A DNA stretch of 7,016 nucleotides. Source: Actinomycetes bacterium. GTDB taxonomy: Bacteria; Actinomycetota; Actinomycetes; Mycobacteriales; Micromonosporaceae. Below the pieces are notes generated by a model. It was given only the letters and a program-made list of their open reading frames with translations. It was not told where the DNA came from and searched no databases. Position numbers and translations under genes: made by a program. The first letter of the stretch is position 1. Every line of letters starts with the position of its first letter. Shown piece after piece: positions 1 to 6,326 of this stretch. The stretch covers positions 1 to 7,016 of the forward strand of contig JAJYSW010000172.1 of NCBI GenBank assembly GCA_021793335.1, written 5' to 3'.

Positions 1-93
1 TATGAGCGCAACCCCAAGGTCACCGAAGGATTCGTATGGGCCGCCCATGCCCGCCTGCTCCTGCGCCGCCTGACCGATCCGGTAATCGCGTAA
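1..93 (+). CDS. IS5-family-like transposase, C-terminal fragment (runs off the left edge)
   Basis: The frame starting at base 1 is open and ends with TAA at 91-93, giving 30 residues that begin YERNPKVTEG and end LLLRRLTDPVIA. The pattern of a DYER-like motif, then an aromatic/alkyl helix and a final ARLLLRRL is what I know from the extreme C-termini of IS5-family DDE transposases, where YER carries the last catalytic glutamate. Here that would be E2. Only this tail is in the window, so activity and subgroup cannot be judged. The remaining sequence up to about 125-135 would be the terminal non-coding end of the IS, which abuts the interrupted minus-strand regulator gene. Another DDE family with a similar tail is possible. 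Confidence 0.6.
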   Translation, partial: YERNPKVTEGFVWAAHARLLLRRLTDPVIA

Positions 94-132
94 TCGCGCT
101 GGGAAGACTTCCGCGACAGCCTCTCAGACCGC
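1..132 (+). mobile_element. right end of an IS5-like insertion sequence (boundary approximate)
   Basis: This covers the transposase tail plus about 40 bp of non-coding sequence. The boundary is inferred from the opposite strand: the regulator's BTAD domain reads normally to the residues AYGWA (codons at about 136-150), then turns into LGGLRGCRGS, which no longer resembles a BTAD domain. The junction therefore lies near 123-136. The terminal inverted repeat cannot be confirmed because the other IS end is outside the window. The stretch also holds an 8-bp tandem repeat (taatcgcg at 83-90 and 91-98) and a small palindrome ggaagacttcc at 102-112. Confidence 0.45.
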
Positions 133-1414
133 CCAGCGCCCAGCCGTAGGCACCGGCGGGCGCCGATTCCGCCCATGCGAACGGCCGTCCCCGGACGAGG
201 TCCAGCGCCGACCTGAGGCTCGCCGTCCGGTTGGGACCATGATCGGCGACGAGCGCCGAGAAGAGGGCCCAGTCGCTCGACACCGCGTCGGACAGCCGGT
301 GCCGACGACCCTGCTCGCTGCGGACGAGCGACCCGGCGGGCAACGCCTTCCGCAGGGCGGAGAGGTAGTTGGTGAAGGTGGCCGGGGTGATCTCGGCCCG
401 GGGATCGCACCAGATGACGGCCCGCAACCGGGCCGAGCTCGATTCCGTCCCGGGATGGGCGGCGAGGTAGTCGAGGAGCTCCCGGGGGCCGGCGCCGATC
501 GGCCGGCTCAATCCCTCGACCTCGGTGTGCTCGCCGAAGAGGCGAACGAACACCGTCGACCGGTGTTCCACCGGCATCGGTGGATCCGTGGCGACCATCG
601 CCCCCGGCTCTGCCGATTCCTCGGATGGCTGCGATGGATGGGGCGCCGGCGGGGCGGCGACCAGGACCCGGCCCTCGGCGTCCGCCTTGCGGTAGGAGCG
701 GCGCCGGATCAGCAGCGGGATCACCACCACTACGACGGTGGCGCCGGCGGCTGCACCGGTGAGGCCGACGGCAAGCACGGGCATCGACGTACCGGTGGCC
801 ACATGCCCCCCGCCCAGCGCATTGGTCATCGAGCGCGCCGCAGCGCCCGGTGGCGTGGCGACCGCTGTCACCGACTCGTCCGTGTACTCGATCGTGAGCG
901 GTTCGGTCGAGAGGGTGGTAGGCCCGCCATCGGGCGTGTCGGCCTCCACCGAGGCCGAGCCGATCTCGAGCGTCGCCGTGGTGACGGTGTCGGGCACCAG
1001 GAAGTACACGAGACCGGAGAACAGCCCGAACCCAGCAGCCCCCACCACGGTGGCCGACGCGGTCCCCCCTGGATAGGCGAGGGTGAAGGCGCTGGCGGCC
1101 ACCGGGAGGATCGGCACATACCGCGGCCCCACCGAGGCCTCGGATCCTCCGATCTCGACAGCGAAGTACGCCTCATCCGGCGGTGCGCTGGCGGAACCGC
1201 CGATCTCGGAGGCGGTCATCGCTGCCTGGTCGAGCTGGAGGTCGAAGGCGACCGGCGTGCCGTCGCTCGCCGTGGCATGCAGCACGGCGCTGGCTGTCGC
1301 CGGTGCGAAGGCGTCGCCGACGCGGCTCTGGGTCGCCGCACCAGCCGGGACTGCGCCCGCACAGGTCACGACGGCCGCCACCAACGCCCACCACGCCGCT
1401 CGCCATCCCGCCAC
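20..1414 (-). CDS. membrane-anchored SARP/BTAD-type transcriptional regulator, 3' end disrupted by an IS
   Basis: I do not know a named homologue, but the domains are clear. From the GTG at 1414 the protein has an N-terminal signal peptide (residues 1-27, WRAAWWALVAAVV core, ending PAGAA), then about 185 exported residues rich in beta-type Ala/Thr/Val/Gly stretches. One membrane segment follows at 212-236 (AVGLTGAAAG to VVVVVIPLLI), with basic residues RRRSYRK just after it, so the C-terminus is cytoplasmic. After a Pro-rich linker (about 245-285) comes a winged helix (about 287-372; LLDYLAAHPG, LRAVIW, TFTNYLSALRKAL) as in SARP regulators. The start of a BTAD domain follows (380-426; DWALFSALV, SALDLVRGRPF, AYGWA). 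Residues after about 426 are read from IS sequence and end at a stop inside the transposase tail. The GTG start fits the signal peptide; the frame is open further upstream, but that part is not signal-like. It is divergent to the AICE operon, so a regulatory role is inferred. The truncation may make it a pseudogene. Confidence 0.75.
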   Translation of the reverse strand: MAGWRAAWWALVAAVVTCAGAVPAGAATQSRVGDAFAPATASAVLHATASDGTPVAFDLQLDQAAMTASEIGGSASAPPDEAYFAVEIGGSEASVGPRYVPILPVAASAFTLAYPGGTASATVVGAAGFGLFSGLVYFLVPDTVTTATLEIGSASVEADTPDGGPTTLSTEPLTIEYTDESVTAVATPPGAAARSMTNALGGGHVATGTSMPVLAVGLTGAAAGATVVVVVIPLLIRRRSYRKADAEGRVLVAAPPAPHPSQPSEESAEPGAMVATDPPMPVEHRSTVFVRLFGEHTEVEGLSRPIGAGPRELLDYLAAHPGTESSSARLRAVIWCDPRAEITPATFTNYLSALRKALPAGSLVRSEQGRRHRLSDAVSSDWALFSALVADHGPNRTASLRSALDLVRGRPFAWAESAPAGAYGWALGGLRGCRGSLPSAITRLPDRSGGAGAGGHGRPIRILR

Positions 1415-1475
1415 CGCCAGATCTTCGCTGACGCCCCGAGGCGCCGTCCAGGCCCACGAGCAGGCGTCGAGATGT

Positions 1476-1494
1476 CCTGCGGACCCTCCGCAGG
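1476..1494. promoter_or_regulatory. 8-bp inverted repeat in the divergent intergenic region
   Basis: CCTGCGGA (1476-1483) and TCCGCAGG (1487-1494) are perfect inverted arms around a 3-base centre. They sit in the 118-bp gap between the divergent regulator start (1414) and the first operon gene (1533), 26 bases before that gene's ribosome binding site. It could be an operator for one or both genes or a hairpin in the operon leader. No convincing -35/-10 pair was seen nearby, so the promoters themselves are not called. Confidence 0.4.
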
Positions 1495-1520
1495 CGGCCG
1501 GAACCCCCGGCAACAGAGAG

Positions 1521-1527
1521 AAGGGAG
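1521..1527 (+). promoter_or_regulatory. ribosome binding site fixing the operon's first start
   Basis: AAGGGAG lies 5 bases before the ATG at 1533. The frame is open far upstream (from 1083), but this site, and the fact that the protein only looks like a real sequence after this ATG, decide the start. Confidence 0.6.
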
Positions 1528-1532
1528 CAGGC

Positions 1533-1856
1533 ATGGACCTGCCGATCGACACCACCACCCTCAGCTTCATCTGCACGCAGGTGCCCGAGCCCCGGGTCGC
1601 CTTCGGCACCGACCAGCAGCAGCGCACGGCTGCCGGCGAGCCGGTGTTCCAGGTGGGCGTGATGTTCATCGCCGGCGACCGGTCGACGGTGCTGCGGGTG
1701 CGGACCACGACCGAGCCGGCCGGGGTGACGCTCGGCCACCCGCTCAAGGTGACCGGCCTCGTCGCCCGACCGTGGAGCCGGGACGGCAAGGCGGGCACCT
1801 CCTACTGGGCCCAGCGGGTCGAGTCCGCCGGTCGGGGCGCCAAGGAGGCGTCGTGA
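1533..1856 (+). CDS. small conserved AICE protein, Pra-like (replication/integration/excision activator?)
   Basis: This is a 107-aa soluble protein with no signal peptide or membrane segment. Visible features are a stretch FGTDQQQRTAAGEPVFQVGV (residues 24-43), beta-strand-like runs VLRVRTTTEP (53-62) and HPLKVTGLVARPW (69-81), and GTSYWAQRVESAG (88-100). The order 'D..QR...G.PVFQV.V ... G.P..V.GL...PW' resembles what I recall of Pra-type activators and other small, possibly OB-like, proteins that sit just upstream of the FtsK-like transfer gene in AICEs. In pSAM2, Pra activates the replication, integration and excision genes. The resemblance is of layout and short motifs, not a demonstrated homology. 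The ATG has a good ribosome binding site, and the stop overlaps the next start (GTGA). It is first in the coupled operon, which fits a role in controlling or assisting the downstream genes. It could instead be a DNA-binding accessory factor for transfer. Confidence 0.7.
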   Translation: MDLPIDTTTLSFICTQVPEPRVAFGTDQQQRTAAGEPVFQVGVMFIAGDRSTVLRVRTTTEPAGVTLGHPLKVTGLVARPWSRDGKAGTSYWAQRVESAGRGAKEAS

Positions 1857-1978
1857 GGTCCGCGGCCCGGCTCGCCGTGGCCGCCGGGTTCGTCCTGGCC
1901 GCCGTGGGCAACCCCCTCGGTGCTCTCGCCTTCGCGGCGTTGTGCGCCGTGCTGGTCCGCATGGAGGTGGGCCGATGA
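1853..1978 (+). CDS. 41-aa hydrophobic membrane peptide (Spd-like position)
   Basis: A GTG at 1853 overlaps the previous stop as GTGA and has a near-perfect ribosome binding site AAGGAGG at 1842-1848, 4 bases upstream. The product has a basic N-terminus (MRSAAR), a hydrophobic run from about residue 7 to 35 broken by GNPLGA in the middle, and a short charged end RMEVGR. It would form one membrane helix or a tight hairpin with positive ends. Its stop overlaps the ATG of the transfer gene as ATGA. Small membrane proteins next to the main transfer gene are usual in actinomycete plasmids and AICEs, where Spd proteins support plasmid spreading in the mycelium. That function is suggested only by position and hydrophobicity. 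The overlaps on both sides and the strong ribosome binding site make it a credible gene despite its size. Confidence 0.7.
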   Translation: MRSAARLAVAAGFVLAAVGNPLGALAFAALCAVLVRMEVGR

Positions 1979-3291
1979 CCACGCAACACACGACCACCGA
2001 CCCCCACCCCGGTGCCCGGGTGTGGCACGCCCTCCTCCGGGTGAGCTGGGGACGCCGGCTGGAGTGTGGGCTGACCCTCGTCGCGTTGGCGGCGAGGGTC
2101 ACCCTCACCCGCCTGGTCGGTGCCGGCGGCGCCGACGTCGTCCTGGCCACCGGGACGGCGCTCCTCGCCTCGTCACCCACGGTGCGGGACTGGCTGGTGC
2201 GGACAGCCCAGAGCGAACGGGTCGGGCGAGCCGTCACCAGGGCGGTGGCCGCCTCGGGTGTGCTCGGCGGCCGGGATGTCGCCGTGGAGGCGTTCCGTCC
2301 GGTGCCGGCCGGCCACCAGCTCAGCCTGTGGGTCCCGCCCGGCACGTCGGTGTCCGAGCTGCAGAAGGGCGAGGAGCTCCTCGCCGTCGCCTTCGGGGCC
2401 CGATCCGTCACCGTCGAGCGGGACCTGACGCATGCCGGTCACGCCCTGGTGACCGTGTCGTTCGTCGACCCGCTGGGCGGTCCGCCACGACCGTGGCCGT
2501 GGACGGGAGACACCAGGACCGACTTCTGGGCCGGGCTCCCCCTCGGCCACGACGAGGCCGGTGAGACGGTGTGGCTCAGCCTGGTCGAGCGCCACCTGCT
2601 CATCGGGGGCGAACCGGGTGGCGGCAAGTCCAACGCCCTGTCGCTGGTGACAGCGGCCGCCGCACTCGACCCGACGGCCGAGCTGTGGCTGTTCGACGGC
2701 AAGCTCGTGGAACTGTCCGCCTGGCGGGCGGCAGCCACCCGGTTCGTCGGCGCCGACCTCCACGAGGCGACGGCCGCCCTGGACGAGCTCCGAGCCGAGA
2801 TGGTCCATCGCTACGAGGTCCTCCTCGCTTCCGGGTTGCGGAAGGTCACCCCGGGCATGGGGCTGGGCCCGATCGTTGTGGTCGTCGACGAGCTCGCTCT
2901 CTACCTCCACGGCACCGGCAAGGCCGGCACGAGCTTCGCCGAGGCGCTCCGAGACCTCGTGGCCCGGGGCCGGGCCGCCGGTGTCGTGGTGGTGGCCGCC
3001 ACCCAGAAGCCGGCGTCCGACGTGGTCCCCACCTCGCTCCGGGACCTCTTCGGCTACCGGCTGGCCATGCGGTGCGCCACCCGGGACGCATCGGACACCG
3101 TGCTCGGCTCGGGCTGGGCCACCGCCGGCTACACCGCGTCGGACATCGACCCGTCCACGCGAGGTGTCGGGCTGCTCCTGGCCGAAGGCGGTGTGCCCCG
3201 CCGGCTGCGGGTGTTCCACCTCGACGACGACGGGCTCGCCCGCACGGCCGCCTGTGCCGCCTGGCTCCGCCACGAGGGGGGTCCCCGATGA
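1975..3291 (+). CDS. FtsK/SpoIIIE-type DNA translocase, conjugative transfer protein (TraSA/TraB-like)
   Basis: A 438-aa ATPase of the FtsK/HerA group. Two hydrophobic stretches near the N-terminus (about 32-48 and 50-66) probably anchor it in the membrane. A linker domain follows (about 100-200), then the motor: Walker A GGEPGGGKSN (211-220), an LWLFDGK strand (237-243), Walker B IVVVVDELALY (300-310), and ARGRAAGVVVVAATQKP (330-346) with the sensor Gln 344. In actinomycete elements this single protein forms a hexameric pore that pumps double-stranded DNA between cells, without relaxase or type IV secretion machinery. It is much shorter than chromosomal FtsK (700 aa or more, four membrane helices, gamma domain), which argues for the transfer type. 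The ATG at 1975 overlaps the upstream stop and has GGAGG at 1963-1967; an in-frame ATG at 1942 lies inside the small upstream gene and lacks this context. The stop overlaps the repSA-like start as ATGA. Confidence 0.93.
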   Translation: MTTQHTTTDPHPGARVWHALLRVSWGRRLECGLTLVALAARVTLTRLVGAGGADVVLATGTALLASSPTVRDWLVRTAQSERVGRAVTRAVAASGVLGGRDVAVEAFRPVPAGHQLSLWVPPGTSVSELQKGEELLAVAFGARSVTVERDLTHAGHALVTVSFVDPLGGPPRPWPWTGDTRTDFWAGLPLGHDEAGETVWLSLVERHLLIGGEPGGGKSNALSLVTAAAALDPTAELWLFDGKLVELSAWRAAATRFVGADLHEATAALDELRAEMVHRYEVLLASGLRKVTPGMGLGPIVVVVDELALYLHGTGKAGTSFAEALRDLVARGRAAGVVVVAATQKPASDVVPTSLRDLFGYRLAMRCATRDASDTVLGSGWATAGYTASDIDPSTRGVGLLLAEGGVPRRLRVFHLDDDGLARTAACAAWLRHEGGPR

Positions 3292-4700
3292 CCCCGGTTG
3301 CCGGCACCACGGTCGGAACCTGGCCGCTCGAGGAGGTGGTCGCCCGGCTGCGTTCGCCGGGCGGCTACCCGTCCTTCGCCGAGCGGGTTCGGGCGGCGGG
3401 CTGCTGTCGACGGCCGGTGCGGCTGTCGGGCCAGGTGACCGCCACCGGGCCGACCAGTGCGCCCGTCGTCGTCTTCGACACGGCCACGCTCCCCGACCGG
3501 GTGCTCCTCAAGGCCTGCGGCACCCGGCGGGAGACCCTCTGCCCGCCGTGCGCCGCCGTCTACCGGGCCGATGCCTTCGCCCTCGTCGTCGCCGGTCTGC
3601 GGGGCGGCAAGGGGATCCCCGACGACATCACTGCGCATCCGGCCGTGCTCGCCACCTTCACCGCACCGAGTTTCGGCCCGGTGCACCGCCGGCGGGCGGA
3701 CGGCACCTGCCACCCGACCGGGCGGCGCTGCCCCCACGGGAGGGCCCTCGTCTGCGGCCGGCGGCACAACGACCGTGACCAGCTGGTCGGCCAACCGCTC
3801 TGCCCCGATTGCTACGACTACGAGGGCGCCGTGCTGTTCAACGCCGGGGTGTCCGAGCTGTGGCGGCGGACCACCATCTACGCCCTGCGCGAGCTCGGCC
3901 GGCTGATCGGGATGAGCGTCCGCCAGACCGAGCGGACCCTGCGGCTCTCCTACGTGAAGGTGGTCGAGTTCCAGCGGCGGGGATCGGTCCACGTGCACGC
4001 CGTCGTGCGGGTCGACCACCGGGGCGACGAGCACGGGTCCCCGCCGACGGTGTCCGGCGAGCTGCTCGCCGGCGCCCTGCTGGCCGCCGCCCGACGGGTC
4101 AGCGCTCCACTGCCCGGGCCCGCTTCGACCGCCCGGCTCGCCTGGGGCAGGCAAGCCGACGTCGCCGTCATCGGCGACAACGACGACGGCCGCCGCCGGG
4201 CGGCGGCCTACACCGCCAAGTACGCCTGCAAGGGGTCCGATGCGGACGGCCTCCTCGACCACCGCTTCCGGGCCGGCGTGCCCCACCAGCTCGAGCTGCC
4301 CGCCCACCTCCGGGCGCTCGCCGAGACGGCCTGGCGGCTCGGGGACCGTCCCGACCTCGGCCACCTCCGCCTCCACCTGTGGGCTCACACCTGCGGCCAC
4401 CGGGGTCACTTCCTCACGAAGAGCCGCCGCTACTCGACCACCTTCGGCCGGCTCCGGGCCGACCGCCAGCGCTGGCGGATCGAGCAGGGCCACACGGAGG
4501 AGGGCGGCGACGTGCGCGGGTCCCCCGTCATGGGCCACTGGCGCTTCGAGGGCACCGGCTACCGGAGCACGGGCGACGCCTGGCTCGCCGCTAACATCGC
4601 CGAGGCCGAGCGACTCGGACGGCGGGCTGCCTGGGAGGACCGCCAGTGGGCGTCGGCCACGGCTCCTGCGCCCATGCTCACGTCGGACGGGGATGCGTGA
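3288..4700 (+). CDS. repSA: RepSA-family rolling-circle replication initiator
   Basis: A 470-aa protein that would nick the origin of the excised element and start rolling-circle replication. It shows the RepSA pattern in order: a cysteine-rich front (C77, C85, C88, C141, C148, C156, C172, C175), probably zinc-binding; LATFTAPSFG (121-130) as the usual first Rep motif; and LWRRTTIYALRELG (191-204). Next are SYVKVVEFQRRGSVHVHAVVRVD (221-243), with H235 and H237 as the HUH-type metal ligands, and AAYTAKYACKG (306-316) with Y308, K311 and Y312 in the catalytic tyrosine region. The signature CGHRGHFLTKSRRYST (369-384) is near the end. Length matches family members, so it looks complete. The ATG at 3288 overlaps the translocase stop by 4 bases. 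Two hairpins lie within the gene just before the tyrosine motif (4161-4208) and may be origin-related. Which tyrosine attacks DNA is inferred. Confidence 0.92.
   Translation: MTPVAGTTVGTWPLEEVVARLRSPGGYPSFAERVRAAGCCRRPVRLSGQVTATGPTSAPVVVFDTATLPDRVLLKACGTRRETLCPPCAAVYRADAFALVVAGLRGGKGIPDDITAHPAVLATFTAPSFGPVHRRRADGTCHPTGRRCPHGRALVCGRRHNDRDQLVGQPLCPDCYDYEGAVLFNAGVSELWRRTTIYALRELGRLIGMSVRQTERTLRLSYVKVVEFQRRGSVHVHAVVRVDHRGDEHGSPPTVSGELLAGALLAAARRVSAPLPGPASTARLAWGRQADVAVIGDNDDGRRRAAAYTAKYACKGSDADGLLDHRFRAGVPHQLELPAHLRALAETAWRLGDRPDLGHLRLHLWAHTCGHRGHFLTKSRRYSTTFGRLRADRQRWRIEQGHTEEGGDVRGSPVMGHWRFEGTGYRSTGDAWLAANIAEAERLGRRAAWEDRQWASATAPAPMLTSDGDA
4161..4208. repeat. two adjacent perfect inverted repeats inside the rep gene
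   Basis: The first is GTCGCCG (4161-4167) with CGGCGAC (4172-4178) around a 4-base loop TCAT. The second is GGCCGCCGCC (4188-4197) with GGCGGCGGCC (4199-4208) around a single base. They lie 9 bases apart, just upstream of the codons for the catalytic Tyr motif. Some plasmids carry the double-strand origin inside the rep gene, so this is a possible origin structure. Codons for Gly-Arg-Ala runs in GC-rich DNA can also create such repeats by chance. Confidence 0.3.
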
Positions 4701-4918
4701 TGGGTGCGCCGCAGCAGCGACCGCCGCTCGTCGACGTGGCGGGGGCGGCCACCATGCTCGGGATCACCGTCCGCCACGTCCGCCACCTGATCGCCGAGCG
4801 ACGGATCCCCTACGTCAAGGTCGGCCACTACGTCCGCTTCGACCCGAGCGAGCTGGCCGCCTGGATCGACGAGCGACGGGTGCCCGAAGGCGGGATGGCC
4901 CGGAGGGTCGGGCGGTAG
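4700..4918 (+). CDS. xis: excisionase, small MerR-like helix-turn-helix protein
   Basis: A 72-aa basic DNA-binding protein. The motif order DVAGAATMLGITVRHVRHLI (12-31), AERRIPYVKVGHYVRFDPSELAAWI (32-56) is the winged HTH_17/excisionase pattern: a first helix, a recognition helix with VRHVRHLI, the wing IPYVKVGHYVRF, and the closing LAAWI helix. In AICEs this gene sits between rep and int, as here, and directs the integrase towards excision. The ATG at 4700 shares its A with the TGA of the rep gene; a GTG at 4697, one codon earlier, would give a GTGA overlap like those upstream and cannot be excluded. Purines (ggacgggga) precede it as a modest ribosome binding site. Proteins of this fold can also act as plain transcription factors, but position strongly favours excisionase. 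Confidence 0.88.
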   Translation: MGAPQQRPPLVDVAGAATMLGITVRHVRHLIAERRIPYVKVGHYVRFDPSELAAWIDERRVPEGGMARRVGR

Positions 4919-4999
4919 GGTGGGGACGCTTCGCCGCTGCGGCCCCGGTCGCGGCGGGCTCGCGCCGGAGGCCTCGAGGGCCAGGCGCCTCCATTCCCT

Positions 5000-5019
5000 C
5001 GCCGTGGTCGACCACGGCG
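5000..5019. promoter_or_regulatory. perfect 20-bp palindrome upstream of the integrase gene
   Basis: The half-site CGCCGTGGTC (5000-5009) is followed at once by its reverse complement GACCACGGCG (5010-5019), with no central gap. It ends 24 bases before the integrase ATG, in the only sizeable gap (4919-5043) of the otherwise overlapping operon. The uninterrupted symmetry suits a dimer-binding operator better than a terminator, since a stem with no loop and no T run would be a poor terminator. It may let int be controlled apart from rep and xis. Confidence 0.5.
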
Positions 5020-5043
5020 CCGGACGGCAGAGGTAACGCGAGC

Positions 5044-6204
5044 ATGGCAGGACGGCGGCAGTTCGGCAGCGTCCGGAAGCTCCCCTCGGGCCGGTGGCAG
5101 GCCCGCTACTACGCCCTCGACGGCCGCCGGGTCCTCGCCCCCCAGACGTTCCCGACCAAGTCCGACGCCACACTGTGGCTCGACTCCGTGCGCACCGAGC
5201 AGGCCATGGGACTGCGGGTCGACCCCGGCCGGGCCAAGATCCTCCTCGGCCAGTACGCGACGGAGTGGCTGTCCGACCGGGTCGGCATCTCGCCGCGCAC
5301 CCGGGAGATCTACGCCGCGCAACTGAAGCTGCACATCCTGCCGCTCATCGACCCGTCGGTTCCCGCCCTCGGCGACCTGCCGCTCGTCGCCCTCACCCCC
5401 GAGCTCCTGCGCAAGTGGTATGCGGCGCTGGCCGAGCGGCGCAGCCCGTCGGTCGCCGCCAAGGCCTACGTCCGGCTCCGCCAGATCCTCGCCCGGGCCG
5501 TCGACGACGACCGCATCGCCAAGAACCCGTGCCGCATCGAGCGGGGCGGCGTCGAGCACCACGCCGAACAGCGCTTCGCCACCATGGAGGAGCTCGCCAC
5601 CCTGGCCGGCGCCGTCCCCGACCGGTACCGGGCGATGGTGCTGACCGCCGGGCTGGCCGGCCTGCGCCTCGGAGAGCTCCTCGCCCTCCGCCGTTCCGAG
5701 CTCGACCTCGACGACGGTGTCGTCCACGTGATTCGCAAGCGGCTCCGCCTGGCGTCAGGCGAGACCATCGAGGACGCCCCCAAGACCCACGCCGGCATCC
5801 GCACCGTCGCCCTGCCCGGTCCCCTCGTCGACGAGCTCCGTGTGCACCTCGAGCGGTTCGTCGGGGCGGCGCCGGATGCCTACGTCTTCACCTCGGCCGA
5901 GGGCACGCCGATCGAACGGAACAACTTCCGCAACCGGATCTGGCTGCCGACCTGCGCGTCGGTCGGGATGGAGGGCTTCCGCTTCCACGACCTCCGCCAC
6001 ACGGCCGGTACGTTGGCCGCCCGGACCGGCGCCACAACCAAGGAGCTCATGGCCCGCCTCGGTCACGCCAGCGCCAACGCAGCGATGATCTACCAGCACG
6101 CCTCCGACGACCGGGACCGGCGGATCGCCGACGTGCAGGGGGCGATGGCGCGGGAGGTGGGGTTGGGCCGGGGTGGTGACGGCACCGAGCTGCATCAATG
6201 TTGA
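5044..6204 (+). CDS. int: tyrosine-family site-specific integrase
   Basis: A 386-aa recombinase that would integrate and, with the excisionase, excise the element. Residues 1-50 form a basic arm-binding domain (FGSVRKLPSGRWQARYYALDG, then an FPTKSDATLWL helix). Residues about 65-160 form the SAM-like core-binding domain. Residues about 178-365 form the catalytic domain. The catalytic set is complete: R208 in TAGLAGLRLGELLAL, K247 in the PKTHAGIRTV hairpin, H315 and R318 in FRFHDLRHTAG, H341 in ARLGHASANAAM, and nucleophile Y350 in MIYQHAS. The ATG at 5044 is preceded by AGAGGT (5029-5034, 9 bases away), and the protein looks full-length from there. The frame is open far upstream, but that overlaps rep and xis and is not coding. 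In this element class the attachment site usually lies close to the 3' end of int; no tRNA gene or recognisable core was found in 6205-6326. Confidence 0.95.
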   Translation: MAGRRQFGSVRKLPSGRWQARYYALDGRRVLAPQTFPTKSDATLWLDSVRTEQAMGLRVDPGRAKILLGQYATEWLSDRVGISPRTREIYAAQLKLHILPLIDPSVPALGDLPLVALTPELLRKWYAALAERRSPSVAAKAYVRLRQILARAVDDDRIAKNPCRIERGGVEHHAEQRFATMEELATLAGAVPDRYRAMVLTAGLAGLRLGELLALRRSELDLDDGVVHVIRKRLRLASGETIEDAPKTHAGIRTVALPGPLVDELRVHLERFVGAAPDAYVFTSAEGTPIERNNFRNRIWLPTCASVGMEGFRFHDLRHTAGTLAARTGATTKELMARLGHASANAAMIYQHASDDRDRRIADVQGAMAREVGLGRGGDGTELHQC

Positions 6205-6284
6205 GGATTCTGAGCCAACAGAGTCGCATGTGCGTGACTTGGGCCAGCCACATCGTCCACGGACCTCGCACTTGATGGCATGGG

Positions 6285-6324
6285 CAGGCATCGGATATGT
6301 GGCTATCCTTCTCTCCGATGCCTG
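6285..6324. promoter_or_regulatory. 11-bp perfect inverted repeat in front of the endonuclease gene
   Basis: CAGGCATCGGA (6285-6295) and TCCGATGCCTG (6314-6324) are exact inverted arms 18 bases apart, ending 2 bases before the proposed ATG at 6327. A -10-like TATCCT lies between them at 6304-6309. Possible roles are an operator of the restriction gene (control-element-like), a leader hairpin over the start region, or an integrase-related site, since it is only about 80 bases past int. The rest of 6205-6284 shows no gene and no clear terminator. Confidence 0.45.
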
Positions 6325-6326
6325 GG

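Noticed and set aside
1415..1798. N-terminal extension of the SARP-like regulator to an ATG at 1798
   Set aside because: The extension runs antisense through the Pra-like gene and would bury the signal peptide at residue 130; the GTG at 1414 gives a standard signal peptide.
239..1978. Long plus-strand open frame across the regulator region
   Set aside because: Its translation is Arg/Gly/His-rich low-complexity typical of a GC-rich shadow; only its last 41 codons, from the GTG at 1853, look like a real gene.
1173..4538. Long minus-strand open frames opposite the translocase and rep genes (about 1173-2411, 2173-3273, 3129-4538)
   Set aside because: No recognisable domains, biased composition, and they lie opposite genes with clear catalytic motifs; stop codons are rare by chance in such DNA.
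6205..6326. tRNA gene or tRNA 3'-end attachment site beyond the integrase
   Set aside because: I looked for a T-loop (GGTTCGA-like) and an acceptor stem and found none, so no att site is called.
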